Notes under the pieces: model-generated | Database searches by the model: none | Seen by the model: the letters and a program-made list of their open reading frames with translations, nothing else | What the model was told of the DNA's origin: nothing | Source of the DNA: an uncultured Caulobacterales bacterium | Lineage (GTDB): Bacteria > Pseudomonadota > Alphaproteobacteria > Caulobacterales > Maricaulaceae | Reading direction: 5' to 3' | Length of the DNA: 64,000 nucleotides | Assembly (NCBI GenBank): GCA_947503715.1 | Contig: CANNER010000001.1 | Span: 682,001-746,000, forward strand | Shown: positions 34,447-43,443 of the stretch, piece by piece | Numbering within the stretch: position 1 is the first letter of the stretch | Layout: each line of letters begins with the position of its first letter | Position numbers and translations under genes: made by a program

Positions 34447-36570
34447 TTAGAAGCGTCCACTGACTGTGAATTTCGCATTGAGCGGTGCCCCGACTGTCGC
34501 CTGATGTGTGGCGTGGGCATTTGGAAAATAGAGTTCATCCGTCAGATTTTCGATGTTCACCTGAAGGCGGAGTGCGTCTGAGACGTCGTAATAGGCCGCC
34601 GCGTCGAAACGGGTATAACTCGGCAGAATGGCCGTATTTCCATTATTGATGAAGCTTTCATCCTGATAGGTCAGGCCAGCTCCGAGGCCGAATTGTTCTG
34701 TGACCTGGTAATTGCTCCAGAGTGAGAATGTGTTCTCAGGCAATTCGCGCGGACGTAGATCACCGCCGGCCTGTTCGCCGTCCAGGTAACTATAGCCAGC
34801 TGTGACGAACCAATCCTCTGTCAGTTGACCCTGAAGCTGCACTTCAAATCCGTTCACACTCGTTTCGACGATATCGAAACTTTCTCCGTCTTCGGCCAGA
34901 CTTGGGGATTCCTGCTCAATATCGAAGATGGCGGCTGTGAAGCTGAGGCCGCGAATGAAATCCCATTTCAGGCCGGCTTCCAAGTTTGTGAAGACGTTCG
35001 GATCAAGCTGATTATTGTCACCATTAATATTGGCAAATTGCTCACCACTGCGGGGCTGGAAGCTCTCGCTATAGCTACCGTAAAGTGAGATATTTTCCTG
35101 CGGTTTGAAGACGAGGCCGAGGCGGGGTGAGAACTCTTCATCCTTTCGCGTCCGTGTTTCATTGGCAGGAACATTGAAGACATCAATATCAAAGCTATCA
35201 AATCGGGCGCCAACGATAATATCGAGCATATCTGAAATCGCGATCTCGTCTTGGATATAGGCCGAGAAGACTTCAACGCCGACGCGTGTGTCATCATTCA
35301 GGTCAGCCGTGAAATCATTCGTCGTTGTTACGCCTGATGCATTTACGCCAACGCCGTTTCGTAAATTAAGGGGGCGCGCGATGTTGAATATCTCATTGTC
35401 ATCTTCTGTCGTGTCAAAAAACGAATTGAAACGGTTTTGGTCGGATGACGTGTCGATATATTCCGCACCGGTCACAATTGTGTGGTGGAAATTGCCCGTA
35501 TCGAATTCGCCAATCAAGTTGCTGGAGAGGATGAAGTTCTGGCGCTCTGTCGTGTCAATATAGCCGTCTAAGGTCACGACATTCGGGTCCGTTTCAGGGC
35601 TGTAGCCAGAGGCGTAGAAGTTTGAATAGACTTTGTCATAGTCCCCGTAAAATGCGCTGAAATTACCTTTCAAGCTTTCACTGAATTGATGCTGAACAGA
35701 GGCCCGGAACAAATGAGCTTCAAGGTCCAGGAAATTCTCCTGATCATCTCCGAATGTAATGTCTTCAAACGCTTCAACGGGGCGGCCGGGATTGTTGAGG
35801 CTATTATCCAGATTCCCATTCGCCGTCGGGATACCACGATCAATGAAGCGCGAATGGTCCGCATATTCATAGGACAGGTCCAGCACCGTATCGGGCGTAA
35901 GTTCGACTCGTGCTGTCGGATTAAAGCCGTAACGATCCCCATCAAAGAAATCGCGGTGATTGCTGAGATTTTCATAGAGTGCATTCACGCGAATGGCGGC
36001 TGTATCACTGACGTCAAAATTCGTGTCGATCTGTCCGGCAATAGCACCGAATGTGTCGATGCTGGCTTGATATCCGGTGAAGCTCTCGCCGAGGACGCCT
36101 TTTTTTGTGACACGGTTTAGCACGCCACCTGTGCCGCCCCGACCGAAGAGTAATGCGTTCGGTCCGCGCAGGACTTCGACCTGTTCCAGATTATAGAGCG
36201 GGCGGTAATATTGAACATCATCCCGGACACCATCGATGAAGAAGTCTGCCGTGGAGCGGACCCCACGAAAGACGATCGCATCACGGTGACCTTCACCTTG
36301 TGATGTATTCACGCCCGGCGTGTAATCTATGATCTGGCCGATGGAGTTAAAGCCGCGAACCGCGATTTCGTCTGCCGTAATGATGGAGAGGCTCTGCGGG
36401 ACGTCGATAATCGGTGTCGGCGTTTTCAGGGCGTTCACGCGGTCAGATTGAAGATATTGCGCCGTTGCAATTACGATGTCCTCAGGCGGCAGGTCTTCGG
36501 CTTGGGCCATAAAAGGGGTGGAGAGCGCCAGTATGAGTGTCGCGATGCTGGTCGAGTTGGTGTGTTTCAT
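34447..36570 (-). CDS. TonB-dependent siderophore receptor
   Basis: A 707-residue outer-membrane receptor with a 24-residue signal peptide (MKHTNSTSIATLILALSTPF). The plug domain follows: TPTPIIDVPQSLSIITADE, the FNSIGQIIDYTPGVN segment and DGVRDDVQYYRPLYNLEQVE. A 22-strand barrel with repeated aromatic-rich strands ends in the outer-membrane signature KFTVSGRF. It fits the FcuA/FhuA/BfrD siderophore group; the ligand is unknown. Upstream Fur-like boxes and a small gene on the same strand point to iron control. Confidence 0.93.
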   Translation of the reverse strand: MKHTNSTSIATLILALSTPFMAQAEDLPPEDIVIATAQYLQSDRVNALKTPTPIIDVPQSLSIITADEIAVRGFNSIGQIIDYTPGVNTSQGEGHRDAIVFRGVRSTADFFIDGVRDDVQYYRPLYNLEQVEVLRGPNALLFGRGGTGGVLNRVTKKGVLGESFTGYQASIDTFGAIAGQIDTNFDVSDTAAIRVNALYENLSNHRDFFDGDRYGFNPTARVELTPDTVLDLSYEYADHSRFIDRGIPTANGNLDNSLNNPGRPVEAFEDITFGDDQENFLDLEAHLFRASVQHQFSESLKGNFSAFYGDYDKVYSNFYASGYSPETDPNVVTLDGYIDTTERQNFILSSNLIGEFDTGNFHHTIVTGAEYIDTSSDQNRFNSFFDTTEDDNEIFNIARPLNLRNGVGVNASGVTTTNDFTADLNDDTRVGVEVFSAYIQDEIAISDMLDIIVGARFDSFDIDVFNVPANETRTRKDEEFSPRLGLVFKPQENISLYGSYSESFQPRSGEQFANINGDNNQLDPNVFTNLEAGLKWDFIRGLSFTAAIFDIEQESPSLAEDGESFDIVETSVNGFEVQLQGQLTEDWFVTAGYSYLDGEQAGGDLRPRELPENTFSLWSNYQVTEQFGLGAGLTYQDESFINNGNTAILPSYTRFDAAAYYDVSDALRLQVNIENLTDELYFPNAHATHQATVGAPLNAKFTVSGRF

Positions 36571-36609
36571 TTTATTTGTCTTTTAATTATTTGTCTTTTT
36601 AGCTGATCT

Positions 36610-36792
36610 TCAGCGGTGGTGTTTCAGGGTTGTGCGGTCATTACTGATCGTAGCGGGGTCAATTGGTTTGAGGGAGGATTCACGCGCCATGACGAGTGCA
36701 TCCTGCACAGCATCAATAAATTCAGCCCGATCCGTTCGACAATCTGTCGTCATCAGCCGAGTGAGTATTGAAGCCTGCGTTTGTAAAATCAT
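36610..36792 (-). CDS. Small conserved-looking protein upstream of the receptor
   Basis: A 60-residue protein (MILQTQASILTRLMTTDCRT, then DRAEFIDAVQDALVMARE) with an AGAGAG ribosome site before 36792. It starts just beside Fur-like box 1 and precedes the siderophore receptor on the same strand, so it probably heads an iron-controlled operon. The function is unknown. Between it and the receptor start, a 13-base direct repeat (TTATTTGTCTTTT at 36572 and 36587, plus-strand reading) covers the receptor ribosome site area. Confidence 0.6.
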   Translation of the reverse strand: MILQTQASILTRLMTTDCRTDRAEFIDAVQDALVMARESSLKPIDPATISNDRTTLKHHR

Positions 36793-36802
36793 GTATGCTC
36801 TC

Positions 36803-36883
36803 TTGCGAATTATTCTCAATTACAAACTTTCACTAAGAAGATTGAGAATGATGTGCAAGTATAAAGTTGAGAATAATTCGCAA
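36803..36883. promoter_or_regulatory. Three Fur-like boxes
   Basis: TTGCGAATTATTCTCAA (36803-36819), TTGAGAATGATGTGCAA (36842-36858) and TTGAGAATAATTCGCAA (36867-36883). Boxes 1 and 3 are exact reverse complements. All follow the 7-1-7 Fur layout TGMGAAT-N-ATTCKCA, box 2 more weakly. They lie between the receptor operon and the Crp-type gene and may control both. Confidence 0.8.
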
Positions 36884-36973
36884 AAAGGCAGATCGTCCCT
36901 GAGCGCGCTCGCGCTGATCAGAGATTTTCATATTCTGCGATTGTTTGCCAAGCCGTGGCCAGCATGTCATGTG

Positions 36974-37645
36974 ATGCAATCTATGTTATTGGATATACTC
37001 AAAAACCATTGGCTCTTCAGTGCTTTAACGGATGAAAAACTATCCGCCTGTGTCGCTGCTGTCCACATGCAAACTTATGAGGCAGGGCAATATGTGTTTC
37101 ATCAAATGGATGATCCGCAAAAGCTCTACATTATAATCCGGGGGGAGGTGTCCATTGAGACGCACAGCCTCGCCGGTAAAGTCATAAAGATCAAACACCT
37201 CATTGACGGTGATATTTTTGGCGAATTTGCACTGATTGATGATGGTCCGCGGAGTGCCAATGCTGTCGTAATGAAACCGACAGAGGTGGCCGCGCTCAAT
37301 CGTTCCGTTTTTCAAAATATCATGAAGTCTGATATTGAATTCAGCCAACGCCTGTTGCGTGTTTTGGTCAACCGGCTCCGGCATTCCAATCATCAGGTTG
37401 AAAGCCTTGTCTCTCAATCCCTGTCACAGAGAACGGCGCGATTACTGTGCTTGCTTCAGGCGCAGAAGGGAGACGTGATTAAAGTGACGCAAAAACAGTT
37501 GAGCGACCGCCTCTTTGCATCACGGGAGAAAGTGAATGAGAAGCTCCAAGTCTTTGAGGCGCGGGGAGCCATTCTGAAAACTCGTGGCCGCGTTGAAATT
37601 GTTAATCTGGACACTCTTAAAAAACTAAGCGACATAGACGGCTAG
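36974..37645 (+). CDS. Crp/Fnr-family transcriptional regulator
   Basis: A 223-residue regulator. Residues 1-120 form a cyclic-nucleotide-binding beta roll: YEAGQYVFHQMDDPQKLYII, then GDIFGEFALIDDGPRSANAV, which is close to the phosphate-binding cassette GE-x-A-L-x5-PRSA. A Crp-type winged helix ends the protein (VTQKQLSDRLFASREKVNEK). There is no FNR cysteine cluster. The PRSA motif suggests a real cAMP or cGMP ligand, and an adenylate cyclase is the next gene. The start at 36974 avoids ATGs inside the Fur boxes. Confidence 0.88.
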   Translation: MQSMLLDILKNHWLFSALTDEKLSACVAAVHMQTYEAGQYVFHQMDDPQKLYIIIRGEVSIETHSLAGKVIKIKHLIDGDIFGEFALIDDGPRSANAVVMKPTEVAALNRSVFQNIMKSDIEFSQRLLRVLVNRLRHSNHQVESLVSQSLSQRTARLLCLLQAQKGDVIKVTQKQLSDRLFASREKVNEKLQVFEARGAILKTRGRVEIVNLDTLKKLSDIDG

Positions 37646-37701
37646 TCGTCTCATTCAGTCGAGGCGGGCGATACTTATGTGCAGGGGGCACATCAAACGC
37701 G

Positions 37702-39540
37702 ATGGACAGCACGGGTAATCAAAAAACGCATCAGGATGATCGACGACTCACGACAATCATTGTCGCGGATATTTGCGATTACGCCTCTTTATCAGAAATA
37801 GATGAAGTCTCGACAATTAACCTCGCGGATACGACCTTTGAAATTTTCGCAAATATTGTTGAGCAATATAAGGGGCGTGTTTTTAAGAGAATAGCAGATG
37901 GGTTTCTGGCGGAACTCCCCAGTGCGCGGTCAGGTATTCAGGCTGCAATTGATTTTAAAACCTCATTTTCCGCCCATCAAAAAACCTTGGGACACGCCAA
38001 TGATTTGGCCGTTAGAATTGGTATTCATATTGGCGATGTGATTGACAGGCCCGACGGAGATATTCTCGGTCATGGCGTAAATATTGCCGCGCGCTTGCAG
38101 GAAAATGCGCGACGAAATGGTATCTTGGCGTCCGCTCAAACGATCAACATGTTGGGCCAAGATACAAGTTTTAGAAAGATCCGTCGTCGCAACTTAACCC
38201 TCAAGAACATTAGCGAATCCATCCTTGCGTTTGATATTGATTCCGAAACGCCAAAGACATTTCAGCGTTTATATCACATGCGAAGGATGATTCAGGGCCG
38301 GACAGCTTTGGTGAGTGTGGTCGGACTTGCTGTCGCGGCGGCTCTGACCTCAGGCATCATGATAGCGAATGATCAATCGCTGTCGCGGAAAGTAGAAACC
38401 GTTCAAAATAGGATCTTTTACGATCAAAAACGAAGCGCCTACGAAAACGAGATCGGCGCATCCTATCTCTATCAAGTCTTGAAGGATATTGCTGCCTCCA
38501 ACCAAAGCTCTGACAAAGCGGTTTTTGCAATGATTGAGGCTGGTAATGTCGAGGATGCCATATCTGCGCTGGAGGAGGAATTAGCGACGCTGGACAAAAC
38601 TAACCCCGATCACCTGAATATACTCAACCAGATTGGGGCGCTTTCATTCAAGATGAATCCGCAGCGATCCGTTGAGGTCTATGAGAGAATTGTCGCATTG
38701 TCTCCGAAAGATGTATTCGCACAGCGAAATCTGGGAAAATCCTATGACACAGTCGGGCGTGTTTGTGATGCAAGGGCACGATATAAGATGGCTCTGCAAA
38801 ATGTTCCACCTGGAACGGAACAATATATGCGTCTGGAAATGGATTTGGCCTTTAATCACTATCTCAAACGCGAAATTGGGTCGGCTCTAAATATTCTAGA
38901 GTTCTATGAAACGGACATGCAAGGTCGGGACAGGGATGCGCTCTGGTCCCAATATCATACGGAACTTGGAATTGTATTGGAGGGGAATGCAGAGCTACTT
39001 AAATCTAAAGCGGTTCTGTCCTCAATCATTGACGGGCAAAAGCAGATTGAAGACCTAGCCAATCTTTCCCGTAGTCGAAATGTTCTGGGACTTATTGCTC
39101 TACGCGAGGCGCAGGACGATCCTAAATTAGCGAAATATCATCTCCCTTCGGCGAGAGACCATTTTAAAGAACAACGACGCATTGATGTGGAGTTGGAACG
39201 CAATCACTCTATACCTGAGGCGGACTATTACTTGGGGCAGGTATTCCTTGCATTGGAGGACTGGGATGCGGCTAAGATGTCGTTTCGTGAAGGCTTGGAC
39301 GTTGCCAATCGGGAAGGTATTGTAAACATCCAGTTTCTCAACACACTCGGATTGGCGATGGCGGAAAAAGCCGAAGGAAATGATATGCAGGCCTGCGACT
39401 ATGTCTCGTCTGCGCAAGGTATTTACAATGAGAAAATTGACTCTGGTATTGGTCCAAAAACCAGAGCCAAGATTACGGATTTGAACTGCGGCTTCGTTTA
39501 TAAACCACAGTCCCCTCGATCATCGACCTGTCCCGATTAG
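37702..39540 (+). CDS. Class III adenylate/guanylate cyclase with TPR region
   Basis: A 612-residue protein. Residues 15-175 are a class III cyclase domain: IIVADICDYASLSEIDE with the first metal aspartate, KRIADGFLAELPSA with the second, and GVNIAARLQE with the transition-state Asn and Arg. A membrane segment at about 205-223 (ALVSVVGLAVAAALTSGIM) precedes TPR-like helices to the C-terminus, probably periplasmic. The usual G-D-G reads A-D-G here and V-G-Y reads C-D-Y, but the metal and catalytic residues remain. Neighbour of a Crp-type regulator, so a local cyclic-nucleotide circuit is likely. Confidence 0.88.
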   Translation: MDSTGNQKTHQDDRRLTTIIVADICDYASLSEIDEVSTINLADTTFEIFANIVEQYKGRVFKRIADGFLAELPSARSGIQAAIDFKTSFSAHQKTLGHANDLAVRIGIHIGDVIDRPDGDILGHGVNIAARLQENARRNGILASAQTINMLGQDTSFRKIRRRNLTLKNISESILAFDIDSETPKTFQRLYHMRRMIQGRTALVSVVGLAVAAALTSGIMIANDQSLSRKVETVQNRIFYDQKRSAYENEIGASYLYQVLKDIAASNQSSDKAVFAMIEAGNVEDAISALEEELATLDKTNPDHLNILNQIGALSFKMNPQRSVEVYERIVALSPKDVFAQRNLGKSYDTVGRVCDARARYKMALQNVPPGTEQYMRLEMDLAFNHYLKREIGSALNILEFYETDMQGRDRDALWSQYHTELGIVLEGNAELLKSKAVLSSIIDGQKQIEDLANLSRSRNVLGLIALREAQDDPKLAKYHLPSARDHFKEQRRIDVELERNHSIPEADYYLGQVFLALEDWDAAKMSFREGLDVANREGIVNIQFLNTLGLAMAEKAEGNDMQACDYVSSAQGIYNEKIDSGIGPKTRAKITDLNCGFVYKPQSPRSSTCPD

Positions 39541-39542
39541 AC

Positions 39543-40013
39543 CTAGTTTTGTCGAGGTTGAGTGCAGGCAAGTCTGGCCAAGGGCGCTTCTCCGTCCGGT
39601 CCTTGGGTGAAGAGTGCATTGGCGATTTTTGAAAGGGACTCATTTTCTAAGTAATACCCATCTAATCTCTCACCAATGCCCCCCAATATTGTTTTGTTCT
39701 CGAAAGAAGGCACGAAGCTTTGACCTGAGCCATGAAAGTCATCATCGATAATTGTCATACCAAAACATGTATGCGTTCGTTTATATTTTTTACTCTGCGC
39801 AGAATATTCCGGACTTTGCATGTGCCTGCGGGCTCTGAGCATGAAAATCATAAAGAGAGCGTTTTTAAACCCTTCGATATCTTTCACTCCGTCACCAAAA
39901 TCTGCATTTTCGAACTCCGTACCCTTTAGGCTAAATTCATCGGTGGTAAGCAGGTTATGGTCGTCTGCAGTTTTAGCGAGCGCTAAAAACAAATTGTCTG
40001 AAAAGTCTGCCAT
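39543..40013 (-). CDS. Protein of unknown function
   Basis: A 156-residue soluble protein (MADFSDNLFLALAKTADDHN; FGDGVKDIEGFKNALFMIFM; THTCFGMTIIDDDFHGSGQS). The start at 40013 has a good AAGGAGA site. It has no signal peptide and no recognised motif. It converges on the cyclase gene with a two-base gap. The 220 bases between its start and the tRNA-Val gene contain nothing I can identify. Confidence 0.6.
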   Translation of the reverse strand: MADFSDNLFLALAKTADDHNLLTTDEFSLKGTEFENADFGDGVKDIEGFKNALFMIFMLRARRHMQSPEYSAQSKKYKRTHTCFGMTIIDDDFHGSGQSFVPSFENKTILGGIGERLDGYYLENESLSKIANALFTQGPDGEAPLARLACTQPRQN

Positions 40014-40233
40014 GGTGGTCTCCTTAGGTCTGGGTCGCAGTATGCGTGTGTCTAATTGACAAATTAGGCTTAGCAAAAATTCAGACTCCAAGTCTGTTAC
40101 TTAGGTCACTTGTTGAAGCAGTTCTCCAAACCGCGCTCTTGAGTTATGAAAACCAGAAGGATTCATTCGGCAGTTGTGTTAAAACGGGAAAAACACCCGT
40201 GGACAGAATGAAAGCATGTGATGGATCAAGAAA

Positions 40234-40309
40234 TGGTGGGCGGTAACGGGTTCGAACCGCTGACCCTCTCGGTGTAAACGAGATGCTCTACCAGCTGAGC
40301 TAACCGCCC
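40234..40309 (-). tRNA. tRNA-Val (anticodon TAC)
   Basis: A 76-base tRNA: acceptor GGGCGGT with ACCGCCC, D-arm TAGCTCAGCTGGTAGAGC, anticodon stem TCTCG/CGAGA around TTTACAC, T-arm GCGGTTCGAACCCGT, A73 and encoded CCA. Confidence 0.96.
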
Positions 40310-40392
40310 GTCGCATTTGCGAACTGATGAGGCTTATACGGCTTTTCTACCGCGTTGCAATTCGTCTATGCCTTCAAAAGGAGAGAAAATAC

Positions 40393-40758
40393 ATGGACGC
40401 TCTTATCTCTCAATATGCACGCTCACTGCCGGGCGGATTTATGACCGAGCAATGGAGGGGTGCGCATGTATTCAAGGTTGGCACGCCGGATAGTTTCAAG
40501 ATGTTTGCGATTCTTCGTCCTGGCGATGACCGTCTCACGGTTAAAGCCCCAACACCGGAGACTTATGCGATGCTGATTGAAGTCGGCGTTGCACGCCAGC
40601 CCTGCCATTTGAAGCGCGGCAACTGGATGGAGTTGCAGCTGGGTACCCTCGAATCGGACGATGTTTTGGAGCGCCTCCGTGACTCCTATGACACAGTTTT
40701 TCCGACTCTGCCCAAGCGCGTGAGGGAAGCATTGGAGCAGGCCCCAAAAAAAGGCTGA
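40393..40758 (+). CDS. MmcQ/YjbR family protein
   Basis: A 121-residue protein of the MmcQ/YjbR type: LPGGFMTEQWRGAHVFKVGT, FAILRPGDDRLTVKAP and GNWMELQLGTLESDDVLERL, then the final helix DSYDTVFPTLPKRVREAL. The fold binds DNA in some members but function is not settled. GGAGAG before 40393 fixes the start. Confidence 0.88.
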   Translation: MDALISQYARSLPGGFMTEQWRGAHVFKVGTPDSFKMFAILRPGDDRLTVKAPTPETYAMLIEVGVARQPCHLKRGNWMELQLGTLESDDVLERLRDSYDTVFPTLPKRVREALEQAPKKG

Positions 40759-40830
40759 TAAAATTTTGAAATCAGGTGGATTGCGCGTTGACGCTACGAA
40801 AACCCATCGCTAATAGCCCCTCACATCTTA

Positions 40831-40907
40831 GCGGGTGTAGCTCAGTTGGTTAGAGCGCTGGCCTGTCACGCCAGAGGCCGCGGGTTCGAGTCCCGTCACT
40901 CGCGCCA
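40831..40907 (+). tRNA. tRNA-Asp (anticodon GTC)
   Basis: A 77-base tRNA: acceptor GCGGGTG with CACTCGC (one wobble), D-arm TAGCTCAGTTGGTTAGAGC, anticodon stem CTGGC/GCCAG around CTGTCAC, T-arm GGGTTCGAGTCCC, G73 and encoded CCA. Confidence 0.97.
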
Positions 40908-40935
40908 TTTCTCCGGAAATGGAAATAGATACTCA

Positions 40936-40965
40936 AACGCCTCGGACTTTTGTTCGGGGCGTTTT
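40936..40965 (+). terminator. Terminator of tRNA-Asp
   Basis: AACGCC-TCGGAC pairs with GTTCGG-GGCGTT (12 pairs, two wobbles) around TTTT and is followed by a T-rich stretch. It falls inside the longer possible dusA frame, which supports the later dusA start. Confidence 0.75.
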
Positions 40966-40984
40966 GCGTTTAAGGCCTGTGAAT

Positions 40985-41968
40985 ATGAGAGATTATCACG
41001 TCAGCGTTGCGCCTATGATGGATTGGACGGACCGGCATTGCCGGTGGTTCCACCGTCAATTATCCGTCCAGACGCGTCTTTACACTGAAATGGTGGTCGC
41101 GGATGCCATGATTCATGGTCATCGCGATTGGTTGCTCGGCTATAACCCCGAAGAACATCCTGTTGCCCTTCAAATTGGCGGGAGTGATCCGCAGAAGCTT
41201 GCAAAAGCGACGGAGATTGGCGCGGGTTATGGCTATGATGAAATAAACCTGAATGTGGGTTGCCCCTCTGACCGCGTGCAGGCCGGACGATTCGGTGCGT
41301 GCCTGATGGCGGAGCCGGGTTTGGTCGCGGAGTGTTTCACAGCGATGTCCAGCGCGAGTGAGACAGAGATCACGGTCAAATGTCGATTGGGGATTGATGA
41401 TCAGGATGTCCACGCGACATTGCCGGGCTTCATTGAAACGGTCGCGGGTGCGGGGTGCAAAACTTTCATTATCCATGCGCGTAAGGCTTGGCTGAAAGGT
41501 CTGTCTCCGAAAGATAACCGCACCATCCCTCCCATTGATTATGACCTCGTCCACGCCATGAAAGTGAAGTTTCCAGACTTGGAGATCATCGTGAATGGTC
41601 AATTGACCGATGTCTCCCATGCGGCAGAGATTGCTGGCGATACGCTAGACGGTGTCATGTTTGGGCGGGCGGCCTACAACACGCCGTGGATTTTGACAGA
41701 GGTGGATCAGCAGTGGTTCGACGGTCCCGCATTTAATGTGTCCCGTCTGGATATCGCAGACCGACTCATCCGTTACGCCGAAAGCCAAGAGGAGACAGAC
41801 CGGTCCACCAAAGCCCTTATCCGACACGTGATGGGGCTTTTTGCGGGACAGCCCGGCGCACGGCTTTGGCGGCGAACGCTCTCCGAGGGTTTAGGGCAAA
41901 AGCTAAAGCCCTCAGATGTGTTACGCGAAGGCTTGACCGCCATGCACACTGCCGCGCAAGCCGCTTAA
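40985..41968 (+). CDS. dusA: tRNA-dihydrouridine synthase A
   Basis: A 327-residue FMN enzyme reducing uridines in the tRNA D-loop. The TIM barrel opens with VSVAPMMDWTDRHCRWFHR, carries the catalytic cysteine in INLNVGCPSDRVQ, and has HARKAWLKGLSPKDNR, which is characteristic of DusA rather than DusB or DusC. An ATG at 40985 gives the normal length; an upstream frame from 40919 would run through the tRNA terminator. A tRNA gene just before it is a fitting neighbour. Confidence 0.95.
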   Translation: MRDYHVSVAPMMDWTDRHCRWFHRQLSVQTRLYTEMVVADAMIHGHRDWLLGYNPEEHPVALQIGGSDPQKLAKATEIGAGYGYDEINLNVGCPSDRVQAGRFGACLMAEPGLVAECFTAMSSASETEITVKCRLGIDDQDVHATLPGFIETVAGAGCKTFIIHARKAWLKGLSPKDNRTIPPIDYDLVHAMKVKFPDLEIIVNGQLTDVSHAAEIAGDTLDGVMFGRAAYNTPWILTEVDQQWFDGPAFNVSRLDIADRLIRYAESQEETDRSTKALIRHVMGLFAGQPGARLWRRTLSEGLGQKLKPSDVLREGLTAMHTAAQAA

Positions 41969-42817
41969 TTGACAGAGCTTCTGCAATTCTGGCCATTAAT
42001 GCTCGCGCTGACAGCTGTCGGGGTCGTTGCAGGACTGACGTCGGGGCTGTTCGGGATTGGCGGTGGAGCCGTCATGGTACCGGCATTATTCTACGCTTTT
42101 ACAGAATTAGGTGTACCTGAGTCAGTTGTCATGCATTGCGCCGTCGCGACCTCGGCGGCTGTGATCATCCTGAATGCGACCCGTTCAACGCGCGCCCACC
42201 ATGCTCGCGGTGCCGTCGATATGTCACTCGTTTGGCCGGGTAGGCGGTGGTGGCAAAGTTACGCACTCTGGATTGGTGTTGGCGCCTTTATCGCCGCCGT
42301 TTGGATCGCGCCGAAATTATCCAGCGCTGCGTTGACAATATTGTTCGCCGTCATTGCCTTCGTCGTCGCGTTGCAGTTCATCTTTGGACGCCCAAGCTTT
42401 CAACTTCGCGACTCAGTGCCCAAAGGACCAGCCCCTCTGATTGCAGGCGGCGGTGTTGGCATTCTCTCATCCCTCATGGGGATTGGCGGTGGATCGCTGT
42501 CGGTTCCGCTCCTTGCAATCTGCGGAACATCCATTCATCGCGCGATTGGCACGGCGGCGGCCTTTGGCTTGTTCATCGCGGTTCCGGCAACACTGGGCTT
42601 TATTGTCAGCGGATGGGGCATTTCTGATCGTCCGGCGGGATCGCTCGGCTATGTCAATCTCTTGGGATTTGCACTCATCACTCTGGCGGCTTGGCCATTT
42701 GTACCGTTAGGCGCGAAGCTCGCCCATCGTTTAGATGCTATAGTCTTGAGGCGGGTTTTCGGGATATGCCTTGCGTTGGTGGCGCTGAATATGGCGCGAA
42801 AGGCCGGCTTGTTTTAA
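41969..42817 (+). CDS. TauE/SafE family sulfite exporter-like permease
   Basis: A 282-residue membrane protein with two repeats of the family motif: VAGLTSGLFGIGGGAVMVPA and VGILSSLMGIGGGSLSVPLL, each leading into hydrophobic helices (about eight in all). Family members move sulfite, taurine-derived or organosulfonate anions out or in. It begins at a TTG directly after the dusA stop; an ATG ten codons later is possible. It overlaps the convergent protease gene by four bases. Confidence 0.9.
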   Translation: MTELLQFWPLMLALTAVGVVAGLTSGLFGIGGGAVMVPALFYAFTELGVPESVVMHCAVATSAAVIILNATRSTRAHHARGAVDMSLVWPGRRWWQSYALWIGVGAFIAAVWIAPKLSSAALTILFAVIAFVVALQFIFGRPSFQLRDSVPKGPAPLIAGGGVGILSSLMGIGGGSLSVPLLAICGTSIHRAIGTAAAFGLFIAVPATLGFIVSGWGISDRPAGSLGYVNLLGFALITLAAWPFVPLGAKLAHRLDAIVLRRVFGICLALVALNMARKAGLF

Positions 42818-43341
42818 AGCCGCAAGAGTAACGCGCTGGGCGTTGCTTTTACTTCCTGCAATTGCCCCAACCACGTCATGCCGAGAAGGGATATATCAAG
42901 TCCCTCTCGAAGCACGAGTGCATCGACATCGCGCAAAGTAATTCCACCCAAGCTCACGCGGTCCAGTCGAACAGCCGCCGCATAATTTATGCCGCCTGCT
43001 GTTGAGACGGGAACATTATATTGTAAACGATTGAGATCAATTCCCGCCTTCCGGGCATCATTGAGCGTGAGGGCGATGGCCGAAGCTCCAGTATCGACTA
43101 GAAATTTTACAGACCCGGAATTTACACGCCCCGTAAAATGATATTGCCCGGAACGCGGGTCCTTGGGGATAGAGAGAACAGATGCTGATTGACGAACTTT
43201 CGGCGCGGCTTTCACAGGCGCTTCGACAACAGGTGCAGGGGCTGGAACCGGAATGTCAGCTGAGCGGTTATTCAGATAGAACACCCCCGCCGCACAGACG
43301 GCGATAATGGTTACTGCGTTAATTGCGGTCTTTGTCAGCAT
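42814..43341 (-). CDS. Retropepsin-like aspartic protease, membrane anchored
   Basis: A 175-residue protein with an N-terminal anchor (residues 5-24), a proline/alanine-rich periplasmic linker and a retropepsin domain: FTGRVNSGSVKFLVDTGASA, with catalytic DTGAS, and later ALVLREGLDISLLGMTWLGQ. This is the TIGR02281-type clan AA group of alphaproteobacteria. It should act as a homodimer in the periplasm; the substrate is unknown. Confidence 0.88.
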   Translation of the reverse strand: MLTKTAINAVTIIAVCAAGVFYLNNRSADIPVPAPAPVVEAPVKAAPKVRQSASVLSIPKDPRSGQYHFTGRVNSGSVKFLVDTGASAIALTLNDARKAGIDLNRLQYNVPVSTAGGINYAAAVRLDRVSLGGITLRDVDALVLREGLDISLLGMTWLGQLQEVKATPSALLLRL

Positions 43342-43443
43342 GATCTTTCTTTATCTGGAAATATTTGAAAAGACTTTAAGGCTATGTGCCAATATTTGAC
43401 GTATTGAATTCACAGTTAACAAAGTGATTCACGCGAGACAGAC

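Noticed and set aside
40919-40984. An earlier start for dusA.
   Set aside because: The tRNA-Asp terminator lies within that stretch and the normal DusA N-terminus begins at 40985.
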